The notes under the pieces were generated by a model. That model searched no databases. It saw only the letters and a list, made by a program, of their open reading frames with translations, and was not told where the DNA came from. A DNA stretch of 64,000 nt from NCBI GenBank assembly GCA_002110485.1, contig MOWL01000027.1:186001-250000 (forward strand), written 5' to 3'. Shown one piece after another: positions 34,892-46,554 of the stretch. The stretch comes from Emergomyces orientalis. Taxonomy: Eukaryota > Ascomycota > Eurotiomycetes > Onygenales > Ajellomycetaceae. The first letter of the stretch is position 1. Each line of letters starts with the position of its first letter. The translations under genes were made by a program, and so were the position numbers.

Positions 34892-35597
34892 TTACACGCC
34901 TGTATGCGCCTGCATGTCGACGGCAGCTTCAGGCTTGGGAGTGCTATCTCCACCGCCGCGCATCAAGGGAAGGACAACGACAAGGACAGTCGTGGCGACG
35001 AAGAGGAGCCTACAAAATATAAAAATGTGTATCAGTACCAAAACTATAAAAAAAAATTACAATGAACACACCTAGGTTGGGTAGCTTCTGTGACGCAAAC
35101 GAAACGGAAATTAAAGTAGAAAAGGACGGTTAAGAATAAACAAATATACTGACCACTCAAAAGCCCCAAAAACGGTCGCAGCCTGCAGTCCCTTGCAAAC
35201 AGATGAATACTTGCAAGCTCCTGCAGGGGGCAATATGGCAGCTACAGCGATGAAGCCGGCAAACCAGAACAGCAGCGTGACGGCCTCGACGGCGATGAGG
35301 GCGTATTTGTGCGCGAACTTGGGGAAGTAGAGCGGAGATAGGACGAGGTAAGGGACGGCAATGAGCAAGGTCCAGATGGAATTGAAGAGAAGGAAGTTCA
35401 CTTCATCGGAGTAGCCATCGGTGCGGTTGACAGCTGGGGGTTGATTCGTTAGCCTTTTGATCTAAATGGTTGGATGGATGGATATGCATCTTTCATGTCG
35501 TAACTATGATTTCGAACATACCATATCCAGTCAGGCCAAGGATGATGATAGCCAAGACGCCCTGTACACCGCGCAGGCCGAGAATGATATTTTGCAT
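34892..35597 (-). CDS. MARVEL-like four-helix membrane protein
   Basis: Exons 35522-35597, 35154-35433 and 34892-35009 encode 157 aa. Four hydrophobic segments are visible: residues about 4-24 (LGLRGVQGVLAIIILGLTGY), 38-58 (FNSIWTLLIAVPYLVL), 66-92 (ALIAVEAVTLLFWFAGFIAVAA) and 108-135 (ATVFGAFEWLLFVATTVLVVV). This matches the fungal MARVEL-domain proteins of plasma membrane or vesicles. A Cys pair (CKYSSVC) sits in the loop before helix 4. The C terminus is short and polar. The second intron uses a GTCAGT donor that splits the Trp of FEW, and the following frame gives the expected FEWLLFVATT. A competing donor (GTATAT) would lead out of frame. The precise role is unknown; eisosome or export functions of relatives such as Nce102 are only an analogy. 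Confidence 0.78.
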
Positions 35598-38452
35598 GGC
35601 GAAGTTGATCGTGGTATTATTCTCCAGTGTTTGAAATGGGAATTATCGATTTGCGATCGGGGGTTTTCCAGATATAGATCTGCTCGATCTGGCGATTTAT
35701 TTGATGATGATGCGCTTGGGGGGTGGAGTGGAATCGACGACGATGGCAGACTTGGCTAGGAGCGTTGAGTGGAGGTTTTGGGTGGGCAGGCTGGTTTGTT
35801 TTATTTAAGGCTGAATCAAGCAGAAATCCAAATACGAGGAGGACGGGAGGGGTTTTTTATAATAATTAATAATGAAATAATGAGTTAAGATAACTAAAAA
35901 ATAATGATAATAAACCTGGCTAGGTTGAAGACTGGCAATTCTCAACTGGGCGGGCGATCGTGTTCTTCAAGTAGTTTTTGCAAGGACCGGGATATTGCGC
36001 GCAAAACAAATACTCAAGAGTTAAGTAAAATTTTGAATTATTTACGGAGCTAAACTGAATGCGTAGCAGGCAATTAAGCTCCAGGGCCAGGATCACGCAA
36101 GGTATTTTAGCACAGTTTTTTTTAAACTAGTCGGTCAGTTGGGTGGGCGATGACGTGTGGGAGATGTGGATTTAATGGGTATATATAGCTCTCGGTGGCG
36201 ATGATGGAATGTTAAAATGTTTAATAAATACATAATAGGTGAAGCCGGCCCGGTATAAATATATTTCAGAAGAAGAGGAGGGATAAACAGCAGCGACAAC
36301 AGAGTATGAAATAAGAAACAAGAATAAATAGGGAAAATGGAAGAAGAAAAGCAACAAAAAAGCTAAATAAATAAAATAAATAGCAAAGAAGCAAATCCAA
36401 AGCATGACCGGAACGAATAGTGACCATTGGACCACCCTCGTATTATAGCATCCCGCCTAGCGTAAGTTAAATCAGTATCAAAATGTCAACGCTGCGTAAA
36501 CCTTCTCGCCTGGTCACTGCCACCACCAATTCCGCAGCAAAGATACCAACCCAAATTACAGATTACACTTTCAACCACATCCCGCCTGAACCAGCCAGTT
36601 ACCTCTCACCTTCTCCCCCTCGCTAACCAAACCAGAGTGTCCCCCGGTTGGCCAACTGTTCGCGAATTTTGGGCCAGGGTATGGCCTGTTTTTCTCCCTC
36701 ATTCCCCGCTGCCCGCCATCCATTTCCACTCTTTTGCTGTCACCGTAAGCCGCCGCCTGGGAAATCCATCCTCAAAATCCCCCACTGTTCCGATGCTCCG
36801 TCATCAGCCCAGAATTCGGCAACAATAAAATATTCAGAAATGCGTCACCGGCCCCATCCAAAAATGATGCCCTCACAAACAACCCTACTAGCTCTGAAAC
36901 TAGTCAGGAAAAGCTGTTTTCGACCAAGGCGCGATATCGCCCCGGAACTTTTTAGGGCTGGTCGAAAAAGACTGAAAGGACATTGCAACCCATCCAGTAG
37001 CGCCGACTCGACTCCACCGCTGCTTTGTCAAGAATGCTTGTTGTGACCGGGTTGATGGTTTAAAAGGCGGGAACCCCAATACCCGTTCGAATAGTCAGGA
37101 AAAATTATTATTATATTATTAATATACATGAAATCTGTTGAGGGGGGGGCCAAGGGGAATCCGGATCTTATCCCGCCGTTTATTCAAAACATAGCCTGTT
37201 CCGTGCGTTTCTCTCGCACAGTTGAAACGATGCATAATTCCAAGGATCCTAATCCGTACAAGCCGCCGCGGCTCGACCCCGGATCCATCAGCAAGCTTTT
37301 TCTTGTGGAACTCATTTCTGCTGCCCTGGGCTCTTCTTTAACCCCACACCTTCCGTGCATAACTCGGGCGATAATGTTAAATTAAAGAACTGGGATTTGC
37401 AGCCCATTTCAATCCACTTTTCAACGCTTCAACAAACCAAACCCAACCCCAACTCGCCCCAGCTCAACTACTCAATAATACACACGTAACCTCTCAAGTA
37501 GTCCCAAATCCCGTCACCAAGGACCCTCTCATCTTGGTTTTGCGTCACAGGTTGTTTAACACAGCGAAAACACCTCTCCTCACCGCTGAGCTAGTTGGAA
37601 ATCATTCCTCAGCTGGCCAGTACTCATTTTTGTAACTCCATCCGACGCCACGCGAGTTTCACGCGGCTCCTTGTGGAGTTGGAAAGAAAGCCAAGCGATG
37701 GGCGGGGCTGGACTTTGGCCCTCGACCTCCTTGGGTCCTTGGGAAACCCCGTTGTAAGCCTGCGCATTGTTGGGCTCCGTGGTGAGTGTGGCTGAGGGAG
37801 ACTGAGACAGGTCCCTCTATGTTCCAACAGTTATCAGCCACGATTTGGATGGTGGGTGAGATCACTGGTGGCCTTGGGTGGATTTGTAGAATATTTTAGC
37901 GAAAATTGATCGAGAAAAATAAGTATAATATACTCCCTAATAATGAGGCGTGTTTACCGAGATTTCTCCAGATCTTAAAAGAAATATTCCCCAGCGATTG
38001 TGGCTGTATCGCGGACTGATGTGGATTTCTTAAGAGAAGAAAAATATACGTTTTTGCTTCTGACGTAGTGATTCCGAGGTAGGTCTCTTCGAGCCATTTT
38101 CTGATGCGATGACTAGAATATATTTATATTTTGAGGATCTGGACCTTTTCTTTGTGTTTAGGTGAGAAATAAATAGGCGGAACCATAACTGAGGACAATT
38201 TAATTGAATTCTCTTTCATGCTTCCTTTCCAACACAGGTTATGGTTAAGCAGAAAATAGCTACGATGGATGGAGCAACACTCAGCTCGACATCTGCTTTC
38301 AACAAACAGCAGCACCAGGCAAAACCCCAACTATAATATGCCTAACTATGACATGCAGAAGCTACCCGATATTATCATACATTAATAAATTATCTACTCC
38401 GTAGTCTCGTCCGCCCTATACATCATAAAATAGAATCCAAAGGCACATCAAT
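35598..38452. other. 2.85-kb gene-poor spacer
   Basis: AT-rich stretches alternate with moderately GC-rich ones (36480-37390). No frame shows a domain, signal peptide or splice pairing that I trust. Nothing further seen. Confidence 0.45.
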
Positions 38453-40294
38453 TTACCTCCACCTTGCCACCCTTTCATACTCATACACCTCCTCACTATA
38501 CCCTTCCCATTCCTCCCTCAAACTCGCCGCATCCCTCTCACTTCTCGTCTGCTCCCCACTAACCCGCTCCCCACTAAACCTCGCTTTCCCGTAAACCTCA
38601 ATCATCCCATCAATTCTCCCATTCCCCAAAAAACGGATCCACCCTTTCTGCCTCACATCATCATACGAAATTTGACCTTCACCATTCTCCCTCCCACGCC
38701 AGCTGAACTCATACTTTCTGTCCGCGCTGGCTTCCCAGGGCCGCTGCGGAATGTACAGCACGCCCGTGAACATGCCAAAGTCGTAGGCGCCCCATAGAGC
38801 ATTGTGGTGGAGGGTGAGGATGAGGGTGAAGGGGTGATCGTCATACATAGACCAGTCGCGGAGGTCAGAGAATTCGAGGGAGTAGCGGCCGTTGAGGAGG
38901 CCGAGAGGGCTGGTGCTGGGGGGTCCAGGTGACGGCGATGGGGTGCGGTTGTAGTAGCTGTTGTAGTTTCCGTCGTCGTCGTCCTCGTCAGAATAGTTGT
39001 TATTACCACCACTGTAGTTGTTCCCGTCGGAGTTGTAATAGTTATCTCGCGACGGACTGGAGGGTAAGGGGGAATCGGAATGAGAGCCGTTATTGTTTGT
39101 GGGTGATGGCCCGGGACCGATGGTCCGTCCAGGGTACGGGAATGGCCTGCTTCGTCTAGCAGTTTGTCTGGGGATGGGCTTTCGAGGTGGGGAAGGTTCG
39201 GAAATAGCGTCAAACACGCAGGGGCCGTTGTTGGTGGCCGATTCAGTAGGTGGTGGTGGACCTATAATCCGCCCGGGATACGGGAATGGCCTGCTTCGTC
39301 GGGCAGTCTGTCTGGGTTTCCCAGGCGGCGGGGGTGGAGAGGGGCGCGCTGCTGATGCCGCGCGACCACCGCTGCTAGCAACATTCGCCAATCCTCCTCT
39401 TCCACGTCTTGTGGCGCCGCCTCTGCGGGAGGTTGAAGTGGAAGATGAAGTTGGATTGGTATCCGCATCGGCATTTGCAGCCGCGTTCTTCTTTACCATC
39501 ATATTTGCATCTGGGTTCGTTCTGGCAACTGTGCTCTTCTTTGCTTTACTTTCACAGGCTTTGGTCTTAGCAACCGTATTTTTGACCGCGTTCTTGACTG
39601 CGGTCTTCTGTCCCTCCGTTTTGGCTTTGGGAGCTGTAATTTTTGCGGTGGTCTGTGGCTCCGCCTTGACTTTGACAGCCGTATTCTTCTTTGTTGCAGC
39701 CGCAGTCTTTGCAACTGTATCCGTTTTCACCCTTTTTGCTGAGGGAGATTTTATATCCTTCTCCTTCTCCTTACCTTTCACCTTTCCGGCACCAACATTC
39801 ACGGAAACATTGACATTGACATTCCCTCCAGTGCCACCAGTTACAGTAACATCAATTTCGTCTGCCTTTCGCTTCCCCTTCCCCTTCCCTTTACCGCCAG
39901 CACCAGCACCATTATTTCCAGTCCCAATTTCTGCCTCTTTCTTCTTCGCCTGATTCTGCTTCCGAACCTCCGTCTTCCACTCCTTCTCCATCTTGCCCTC
40001 AATATCCTTAATATGCCCCGGAACCACCAACCCACCACCTCTTACCGCATCAAACAGCCGCATCTTCGCGACAGATTTCGTCTTAGAGACATCGAGGCCG
40101 TAGAAGCGAAGTTGAGCCTCATACCAGTGGGCGGGGGGGTCTTTTATCGTATTTGATGATGAGGTGTTATTGAAGAGGTCGTTGAGTTCTGGAAGGGTGG
40201 CGCGACGGTGCTGGTTGTTGCCAGAGGCGGCGATGAAGAGGGTGTTGTTTGTGTACGTGTAAGGGGAGTTGGAGATGGTAATTGCAGTGTTCAT
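38453..40294 (-). CDS. SAP-like protein with conserved fungal C-terminal domain
   Basis: A single 613-aa frame without introns. Residues about 55-110 are SAP-like (HWYEAQLRFYGLDVSKTK, then LFDAVRGGGLVVPGHIKDIE). A Lys/Ala/Thr/Val-rich linker with many KAxAKT-like repeats covers about 110-300. Two copies of an Arg/Pro-rich unit (PRQTARRSRPFPYPGR) lie about 44 residues apart (about 328 and 372). An Asn/Tyr/Asp-rich spacer follows. The C-terminal domain (about 466-600) has RPWEASADRKYEFSWRGREN, GWIRFLGNGRIDGMI and YGKARFSGERV, a pattern I recall as recurrent in filamentous fungi, often with an N-terminal SAP-like part. No biochemical function is known to me. DNA or RNA association is inferred from the SAP-like unit and basic linker. 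Confidence 0.75.
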   Translation of the reverse strand: MNTAITISNSPYTYTNNTLFIAASGNNQHRRATLPELNDLFNNTSSSNTIKDPPAHWYEAQLRFYGLDVSKTKSVAKMRLFDAVRGGGLVVPGHIKDIEGKMEKEWKTEVRKQNQAKKKEAEIGTGNNGAGAGGKGKGKGKRKADEIDVTVTGGTGGNVNVNVSVNVGAGKVKGKEKEKDIKSPSAKRVKTDTVAKTAAATKKNTAVKVKAEPQTTAKITAPKAKTEGQKTAVKNAVKNTVAKTKACESKAKKSTVARTNPDANMMVKKNAAANADADTNPTSSSTSTSRRGGATRRGRGGLANVASSGGRAASAARPSPPPPPGKPRQTARRSRPFPYPGRIIGPPPPTESATNNGPCVFDAISEPSPPRKPIPRQTARRSRPFPYPGRTIGPGPSPTNNNGSHSDSPLPSSPSRDNYYNSDGNNYSGGNNNYSDEDDDDGNYNSYYNRTPSPSPGPPSTSPLGLLNGRYSLEFSDLRDWSMYDDHPFTLILTLHHNALWGAYDFGMFTGVLYIPQRPWEASADRKYEFSWRGRENGEGQISYDDVRQKGWIRFLGNGRIDGMIEVYGKARFSGERVSGEQTRSERDAASLREEWEGYSEEVYEYERVARWR

Positions 40295-40611
40295 ACTGGA
40301 GATTAGGATGTACAGTACCTAGGTATGTATGTATGGCAAAGTATTGATTGTCGATGCTGTAAGGTTGGAGATATGTGCTGAGTTAATTATGCTTTGATAA
40401 GCTAGTTACCCCCTTTTTATTTTGTGGGGAAATGGATGGAGGATGGATCGATCCATGTAATACCTTAATTATTTATAACGGGCGTGGACTTGAATCTCTC
40501 GGATTGCTGGGCGCTGGCACCAAGAAGCTAAAGAAAGTCATAACATCATCATTGAAGTTACCACACGAGCAGGTTACTATGAAATCTAGAAATATATTAC
40601 TGCAAGCAAAT
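40295..40611. other. short spacer
   Basis: It contains a TACCTAGGTA palindrome at 40316-40325 just upstream of the SAP-like gene. No gene seen. Confidence 0.5.
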
Positions 40612-41863
40612 CTACTCCACGCCCTCATCTTCTTTAAACCATTCATCCTCCGGCAAGTCCTTAGCTGTCGGTCTGTCCCTCCAGTCCATCATCATAATCT
40701 TTCCAATAAATTTCATATCCTTCTTACAAGCCTCTCGCTCTGTTATCCTGTGGAACGGCGCTGTTTTTGACTGTGGAATTTCTTGCATAAGATACAGAAT
40801 GACTCCAACAGTCATTTCCCCTGCAATTTCTCCATATTCTTCAGGAAATGGGCCAAATGTTGAAATCTCCTAGGTGAATACGGCTTATAAGCTATGTCTC
40901 CGCAGATTAGCACTTTTATGCATATATGATCCGTTCAGGGTAAATATTCAGGGAACGTACAACAGCACCAAACGACCAGAAGTCCGTTGTAGTATTCCAT
41001 GACGTCTCCATGATTATTTCCGGGGCGGCTCTCAATGGGTGCACCGACTGGTGTGGTGTTCCCCCTTTTTGCCGATTTTGAGTCTGCGGGAGATGTGCTT
41101 CCGAGATCGCCAAGCTAGATATCAGAAAATCGTATGCCATCGTCAATGCCGTCGGGCCTTTTGTTGTTTACAAAAACAGTATCAAGTTTGACGTCTACGG
41201 TGACCCTGAGCTTAGTCAATAACAACACTGCAAATGCCAATATAATCCGCCACTAACCAGTATGCACGTAGTTGGCTTCATTAATGACCTTGAGCTCCTC
41301 AAGGATCCGACGAAACGCACATTTCAGTTCTTTCCGATTCAAGACTGTTTCGATCGACGCATTGAACAGGTGATCATCAAGGTGTTTCAAGACAATGATT
41401 GTGGGACCAGATGGGTCTTCAACCTCATCAATTAAAGGCCTCAGAGATGGAGTTTTGTCGGACAACATTTCAGGACATCCCGTTCGTTTTCCACGCGAGG
41501 ATGGCCCTGGACTCCCTTTAGGACAACAGTTTGCCTGTTAGATCGCTATAAAGTGTGAGCCGACTGCTTGTACTAGTGTATTGTCTTAGATGCTTGACAA
41601 CTTACTTTGCCAACCAGACTGGCTGTTGAACCTGTTTTGCAAATACATACTTTCTCACCCTTCTCTGTAGAATTTGGCCAAGTCGGAGGAGCGCTGACAT
41701 ATTCAATATCAGAATCAAGATATAGATCGAAATACCAAGCATAGAGAGAGCCAAACAACAGATGTTGAAGTTCGGATGGTAAAGTTGTCCAGGAGCAGGT
41801 CAATGTCCCATGGTGAGCATACAAATTACAGTTGGATATGCTGGGAGAAAATATCAGCTGCAT
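40612..41863 (-). pseudogene. decayed fungal protein kinase-like gene
   Basis: Successive minus-strand pieces read as one kinase-like protein. The N-terminal part (41573-41863) ends at SLVGK, splices (GTAAGT donor) to QTVVLKGVQGHPRVENERDVLK, then needs a frameshift to continue as LSDKTPSLRPLIDEVED through KELKCAFRRILEEL and NYVHTG. A second intron leads to DVKLDTVFVNN, the counterpart of the catalytic-loop region, then DI-stop-LGD with an in-frame TAG. Another frameshift precedes RAAPEIIMETSWNTTTDFWS, the APE/DxWS helix region. After a GTACGT...TAG intron comes EISTFGPFPEEYGEIAGEM and an intact C-lobe ending RDRPTAKDLPEDEWF. One nonsense codon and two frameshifts make it a pseudogene. The family resembles kinases expanded in Onygenales and aspergilli. 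Confidence 0.7.
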
Positions 41864-42466
41864 AAACCCGGACAGAAAAAGGAATTATAAATCTGCTTGG
41901 ATTTGGGCTGAGTAGGGCTTCAGCCAGGCCACTCTAACGTACCCTTGGAAACTAATCGGTGAATCTATAATAGTGGTACCACTCATCTAGGTTCTTGAAA
42001 CGCTTCGAGTGAAAGAAAGAGGAAATAATAAACTCTAGTTACAATACATGCACATGCTATCAAGATCATTATCGGAGTTACCATCATCTCATCATGCAGT
42101 CCCTATTTTGGTCAAGAGAATGAGCAGTTTATGTGTTTATTCGCTTGGTGGTTTGAAATTCATGACTTTAAATCAGCGAGTCTCAATTCCTGGGAATTGC
42201 CACCAGGCAAGGGGCGCTATTAACTTGTGCACAACAAAATTGGAAGTCGAAAAGCTGCTTTTAAAAGCGTACTAACCTCAAACGAATAATTACAGAATTC
42301 CTGTAGAGATGTAATGGATTGAAAATGATCTTCTTTTCCGGCCCATTCGTACTTTTCAATATATGGTAGACTACATATCGGAAATAGAGAAAAGAGGGAC
42401 ATGCTGTCAGTTTTTCCTTCTGGATCGTATTATCCAGCGGGGGCCCAGAAGTAATAAGTGTAACGC
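41864..42466. other. spacer between kinase relic and dynamin gene
   Basis: No recognisable coding sequence. It presumably includes the dynamin 3' UTR. Confidence 0.45.
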
Positions 42467-45400
42467 CTACTTTTTAGAATTCTTGGTGCCTGGGGCTGCA
42501 TTACTCGAGGGTTTGAAGGCTCCGAAACTATCACCAAAGAGAGAAGATGGGGGATGGACACCAGTCCCTGAGCTTTTACCAGTTGTAGGAGCTGACCCAA
42601 AGCCGCCAGCCCCAGAGCCAGTGCCGGATGGCGGAGCGGGGCCAAAGTCGCTGGGCCTTGGTGATGGTTTGGTTTCTCCAAAACTAGGGAATGGTGAACG
42701 TGAACCGAACACGCTAGATGTGTTGGAGGTCGTGGTCGAAGGGCCTGTGGTGCTTATTGGGTTAGGTGTATCTGAGCGGCTCAGTCCAGTGGACGCACCG
42801 AACAGCGTCGACGATATGTTTTTGTCACCCAGGGCTGAGGGAGTAGCCGGTTTTGATTCGGCAATGGCTGAACTGATGAACCCCGAGGTGCTGAATGCTG
42901 GTTTAGTGGCCAAATGACCAAACAAAGGCTCGGAGGTATTTGCGGATGCCATGCTGATAGGAGGCTGATCAAAAATACTTCTATTTATCGAAGGGTTCTT
43001 TGGGGAGGACGTTGCTGGCGTTTTTGTCTGATCTAATATTATACTATTGGATGTTGAACTGGCAAGCTTAGTGGTCAGCCCCTGCGCGACTGCATTTCCT
43101 TCGCTGGCGGCCGGTGCGGTTTCAGGTTTTGATTTTCGTTCCTTTTTTCCATTTTCTTTCTTCCTTCCTTCCTCCATTTCCCCCTTTTGTTTGCCTCTCT
43201 CCTTTACACGCGGCGAAGGGGAGAAGCTTTGGCGCGGAACCGGGCTGGCCGCGGACAATGCAAGGGAAACAGATCGACTGCCAGTCCTCTCGATTCCTAC
43301 TGCAGTGGTGAGTCAGCGTCTGCAAAAATTTACAACGGTTAAAAGGTATATATATACTCACGAGAGGAACTTCCCAAACCCCGAGGATTACGAGTACTGT
43401 ATCGATTGCAAGCGCGGAGTCCAGCATTCAACGTAGCAAGATCCGACTGATACTTCTGCCGATCAGCCTGAACACGCGGAGGCTCTGCCGCGAGTCGCTC
43501 AACCTCAGTATCTTCCATGGCATGAACAGAAAGCGGCGTGAGAATGGTTTCAAGAGGGTGGATGAGACAATTTTCAATGACCAATATGGAGACATTGTCT
43601 ATGAAGGTGTGGATTGCCATCTAGAAGAGGCTGTTAGTATATGGAAACAAATCTAACTATCCAGCGTGTGTGTTGTGCTTAAGGCAGTTTCAACTCACAT
43701 CGTAATATGCTTCTGAATGATCAATAATCTCGCTCGCTGCAAATTTGTCAGTGGGTAATTTGGTGGATGAAAGTACAATCCGAATATCATTAAGGCTCAA
43801 GCCCTTTGTGGAAACCCCTTGAACCGCATCCGGATACATTTCAAGCAAGTTTTTCTCGAGCTGGGCCAGCTGTCGTTGTTTTCGAAGGGTTTCGACACGA
43901 GCAAGAAAATCAACGTCGAGAGGGAGTGGGTGGCCACGTTTCTGGTACGATAGCATTTCTTTCAGTTTATCCTGAAGGTTCTCCTTGATAGTTTCCAATT
44001 TGGGGTCAAGAACAGTCCTCAGAACACGAGTATGGGTGAATTCATCGGTTATATGTTTCAGAAGCTGTTCGACAAAATGATTAACGGCTTCCCAGACATT
44101 CGTTAAATGAGTAAAAGCAATCCCCTCCCAAGGTCGCGATTGGTCCCGAAACAAGTCACCCACGAGGTACTGGTTTGCATTACCAGGAAGTTCGATGCCG
44201 CGGTTTTTACTCGCAAGTTCATTAATTTCGTTTTCGAGGTCAGCTCTTGTGATGCGCTCCGGCAACAAACCACGTTTCATTGAGTCCTCGTCAATGGAGG
44301 CATCATCAACAACATCAGAGGCCTCAACATCGCTATCATCATCGTTATCGATGACAATACGCCTCCGGCCCCTGGTTAACATATCTTCAGCAAATTCTTG
44401 GTTTAGCGCTCGCATTACTGCCCGTAGCCGCCTGAAATCCGACGTAGGGGAATTGGAGTAGAGGCCGCCGAAAAAAGAGTCGAAATACATGCCGTGGACT
44501 GCCTGCCCAGTGATTTTCTCGAACCTGCCACTTATATTCAGGAGGTATTCCTTCTGCTGCCGCACGCTCGAGCGTTCATTTCCAAGGCTCTCAACCTTAG
44601 CTTCGTATTTTGAGATGCTATCCTGGATCTCAGCAATTAACCCGGGCAGGGTTTTTCTGATATGGCCTAGCAAAAGCTTGCTCAATCTATATCGAAGAGC
44701 GTCGATACCAACAAACTCCCTTGAGACAGTCGCCCAACTACCAGTTTGGAAAAATTCTCGTTCTAGCTCGTCCCGAACATCGTCCAACGCGTCTTTGTTT
44801 TCGTAGTCTCTATTTCTAAGAACATGCCATCCAAGGTTCAACTTGATATGCTCATTACTCGCGTAACTGATATACATTTCTTCGTCTTCAGAACCCGAGG
44901 CCAGGGTATCCGGCTTTGTAATGATACCAAGAGTTCTCTCGCGTTTCCCATCGTGACGTTCAGCGAGATCGAGTACTTCCTGAAGGTTATACTCACTTTT
45001 AGCTGACACTACAGCCAAAATGATACTCTTGCTGTTGCTCATATATTTCTCAACAAGTGTACGGACGATCTGAATACCTCCTGCATCCTGCTCCCGGCTT
45101 TTCGCTCGATATAGTCCAGGGAGGTCAACCAGACTCAATTCTGGTTTGTCGGGGCCTGAAATCTCCACCTTGAGGACATCGTCGCTGAAAGCGGCATTTA
45201 ACCCCGCCGACGAAAATATTCCCATACACTCTTTAGCCTTCTCGATTAGAGCAGGCAGATCAGCTGCGGCAGAGAAATCGCCGTGAAAGTTGCTTAGTTG
45301 TGCTCTCTCGTCTTCACTGACCCGAGACGGGCCGGGTTCGATTGTGACTTTGATATTCTGATGGGGGCTGCGTCGTAGAATCACTTCAGTTGCAAATCGC

Positions 45401-45618
45401 GTACAAACTCCTCCCTTCACTGGAAATCGCACGCGTGATATCGCTTCCAGAACCGAGCTTTTGCCGCTTGACTGGTCTCCACACACGATCAATTGTGGAA
45501 GCTCAACCAGACGGCCCAAACGAAGCGTTCGCAGTTGATCTATGACGTCGAGCAGCTCGGATTGCTCTGATTGGAGCTGGGACATGGCATCAGCGCCATG
45601 AAATTGGGGCGACTCCAT
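42467..45618 (-). CDS. dynamin-family GTPase with FG-dipeptide tail
   Basis: Exons 43699-45618, 43362-43620 and 42467-43299 encode about 1003 aa. The GTPase domain is complete: P-loop GDQSSGKS (47-54), switch I T73, DLPGL (165-169) and TKPD (234-237). The stalk/middle domain follows, with an acidic insert (IDNDDDSDVEASD). A GED-like helix pair (EIIDHSEAYYD joined to MAIHTFIDNVSILVIE) spans intron 1. There is no PH or transmembrane segment, so it resembles Mx-type or soluble dynamin-like proteins more than classical dynamin. The third exon adds about 275 residues: a Lys/Glu-rich basic patch, then a Ser/Thr/Pro-rich tail with eight FG dipeptides (PLFG, TLFG, SVFG, PSFG, SDFG, GGFG, SLFG, DSFG), a texture typical of nucleoporins. 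Intron 2 is 62 nt; using an upstream acceptor (43320) instead would end the protein after about seven residues. The membrane target is unknown. Confidence 0.85.
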
Positions 45619-46554
45619 CGCAACAGGTATCGTTAAAACGCAATCGTAGCGAACAGTGGATGGTGAAGAAGTGTCTCAAGTTGGCGAATTGAACTTCCCA
45701 AAATAGTAGATAAGTACGAAATTGTAGATAAGTACGAAATTTGAAATAACATAAACCATAATAAAATAGAACTTCCCTCTGGGAGCTGGGGATGGGGGAG
45801 GCCTCACGGACATAGAACACATTTTCCTAGCCGCCCAGCCCCCATCATAACACCAACTACAGCAGGGGCTTTGACCTTTTTGCGGAGACTAGAGAGTTCC
45901 CCGTGCTAGTGGAATCACAAAGCCTGTCCTCTGCGCCACAAAAGAGTTTGTGGCCTGCAGGCGGCTAGAAGCAGTCGAAAGCCCAGGGCGAATCATCTCG
46001 GGGGTTCCTGTCTGTGCTCAGGTAGAAATTGTTCCCTTCCGGCCCAACCTTGCAGTTGTCCCTGTCAGATTCTGTCAGCTCATGTTGTCCAATCTCACTG
46101 GCATCCTTTTTTTTTGGGCGGGGGAAGGTTTTGCTCTCCAGATGAAATCGCCTGTTGCGAGTAGGTCGATTAGAATCTAACGTACTAACTCAGAGATGTT
46201 GGCTAGAGTGCAGATCAATTTAGAAGACCATGTCCGCTCCTCACAAAAACATAAAATAAAAAAGGAACAAAAGGGACAAAATGATAACGATCTTACTGCG
46301 AAGAAAATATTTCCAAAAAGTAGCATTCATGTCATTTCATATCATCGTAGTGTTTATAGTTAATTTACTGGCCGTCTAACCTGCAGTTGAAACTCTCTGA
46401 GAAGATAGATTAACTATATCGAGGTTCCGAAACCCAGCGCCGGACCCCCTTTATCTGCCCAATTCCCCTAGTTTCATTCCAAGCGGATAATCATAGTTTG
46501 CCTGGCGAGTTACCGCCATCACCTTCTGGTCCCGTGAATATAGGAGTGTAAAGA
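45619..46554. other. spacer: dynamin promoter and homocysteine synthase 3' UTR
   Basis: No gene seen. A short direct repeat (TAGATAAGTACGAAATT) occurs twice at about 45707-45741 in the dynamin leader. Confidence 0.5.

Noticed and set aside
34892..35154. Mini-exon (about 35059-35074) within the second intron of the MARVEL-like gene
   Set aside because: It has AG and GT flanks, but every phase-compatible join gives a stop or an out-of-frame tail, whereas direct joining yields the expected fourth helix.
39093..39953. 286-codon plus-strand frame inside the SAP-like gene
   Set aside because: It is antisense to a low-complexity Lys/Ala/Thr-rich region; its hydrophobic Val/Ala/Phe composition is what the complement of such codons gives. 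The minus frame has the conserved domains.
42363..42917. 184-codon plus-strand frame
   Set aside because: Antisense to the Ser/Pro/Gly-rich dynamin tail; no domain, and the minus frame is in phase with the GTPase exons.
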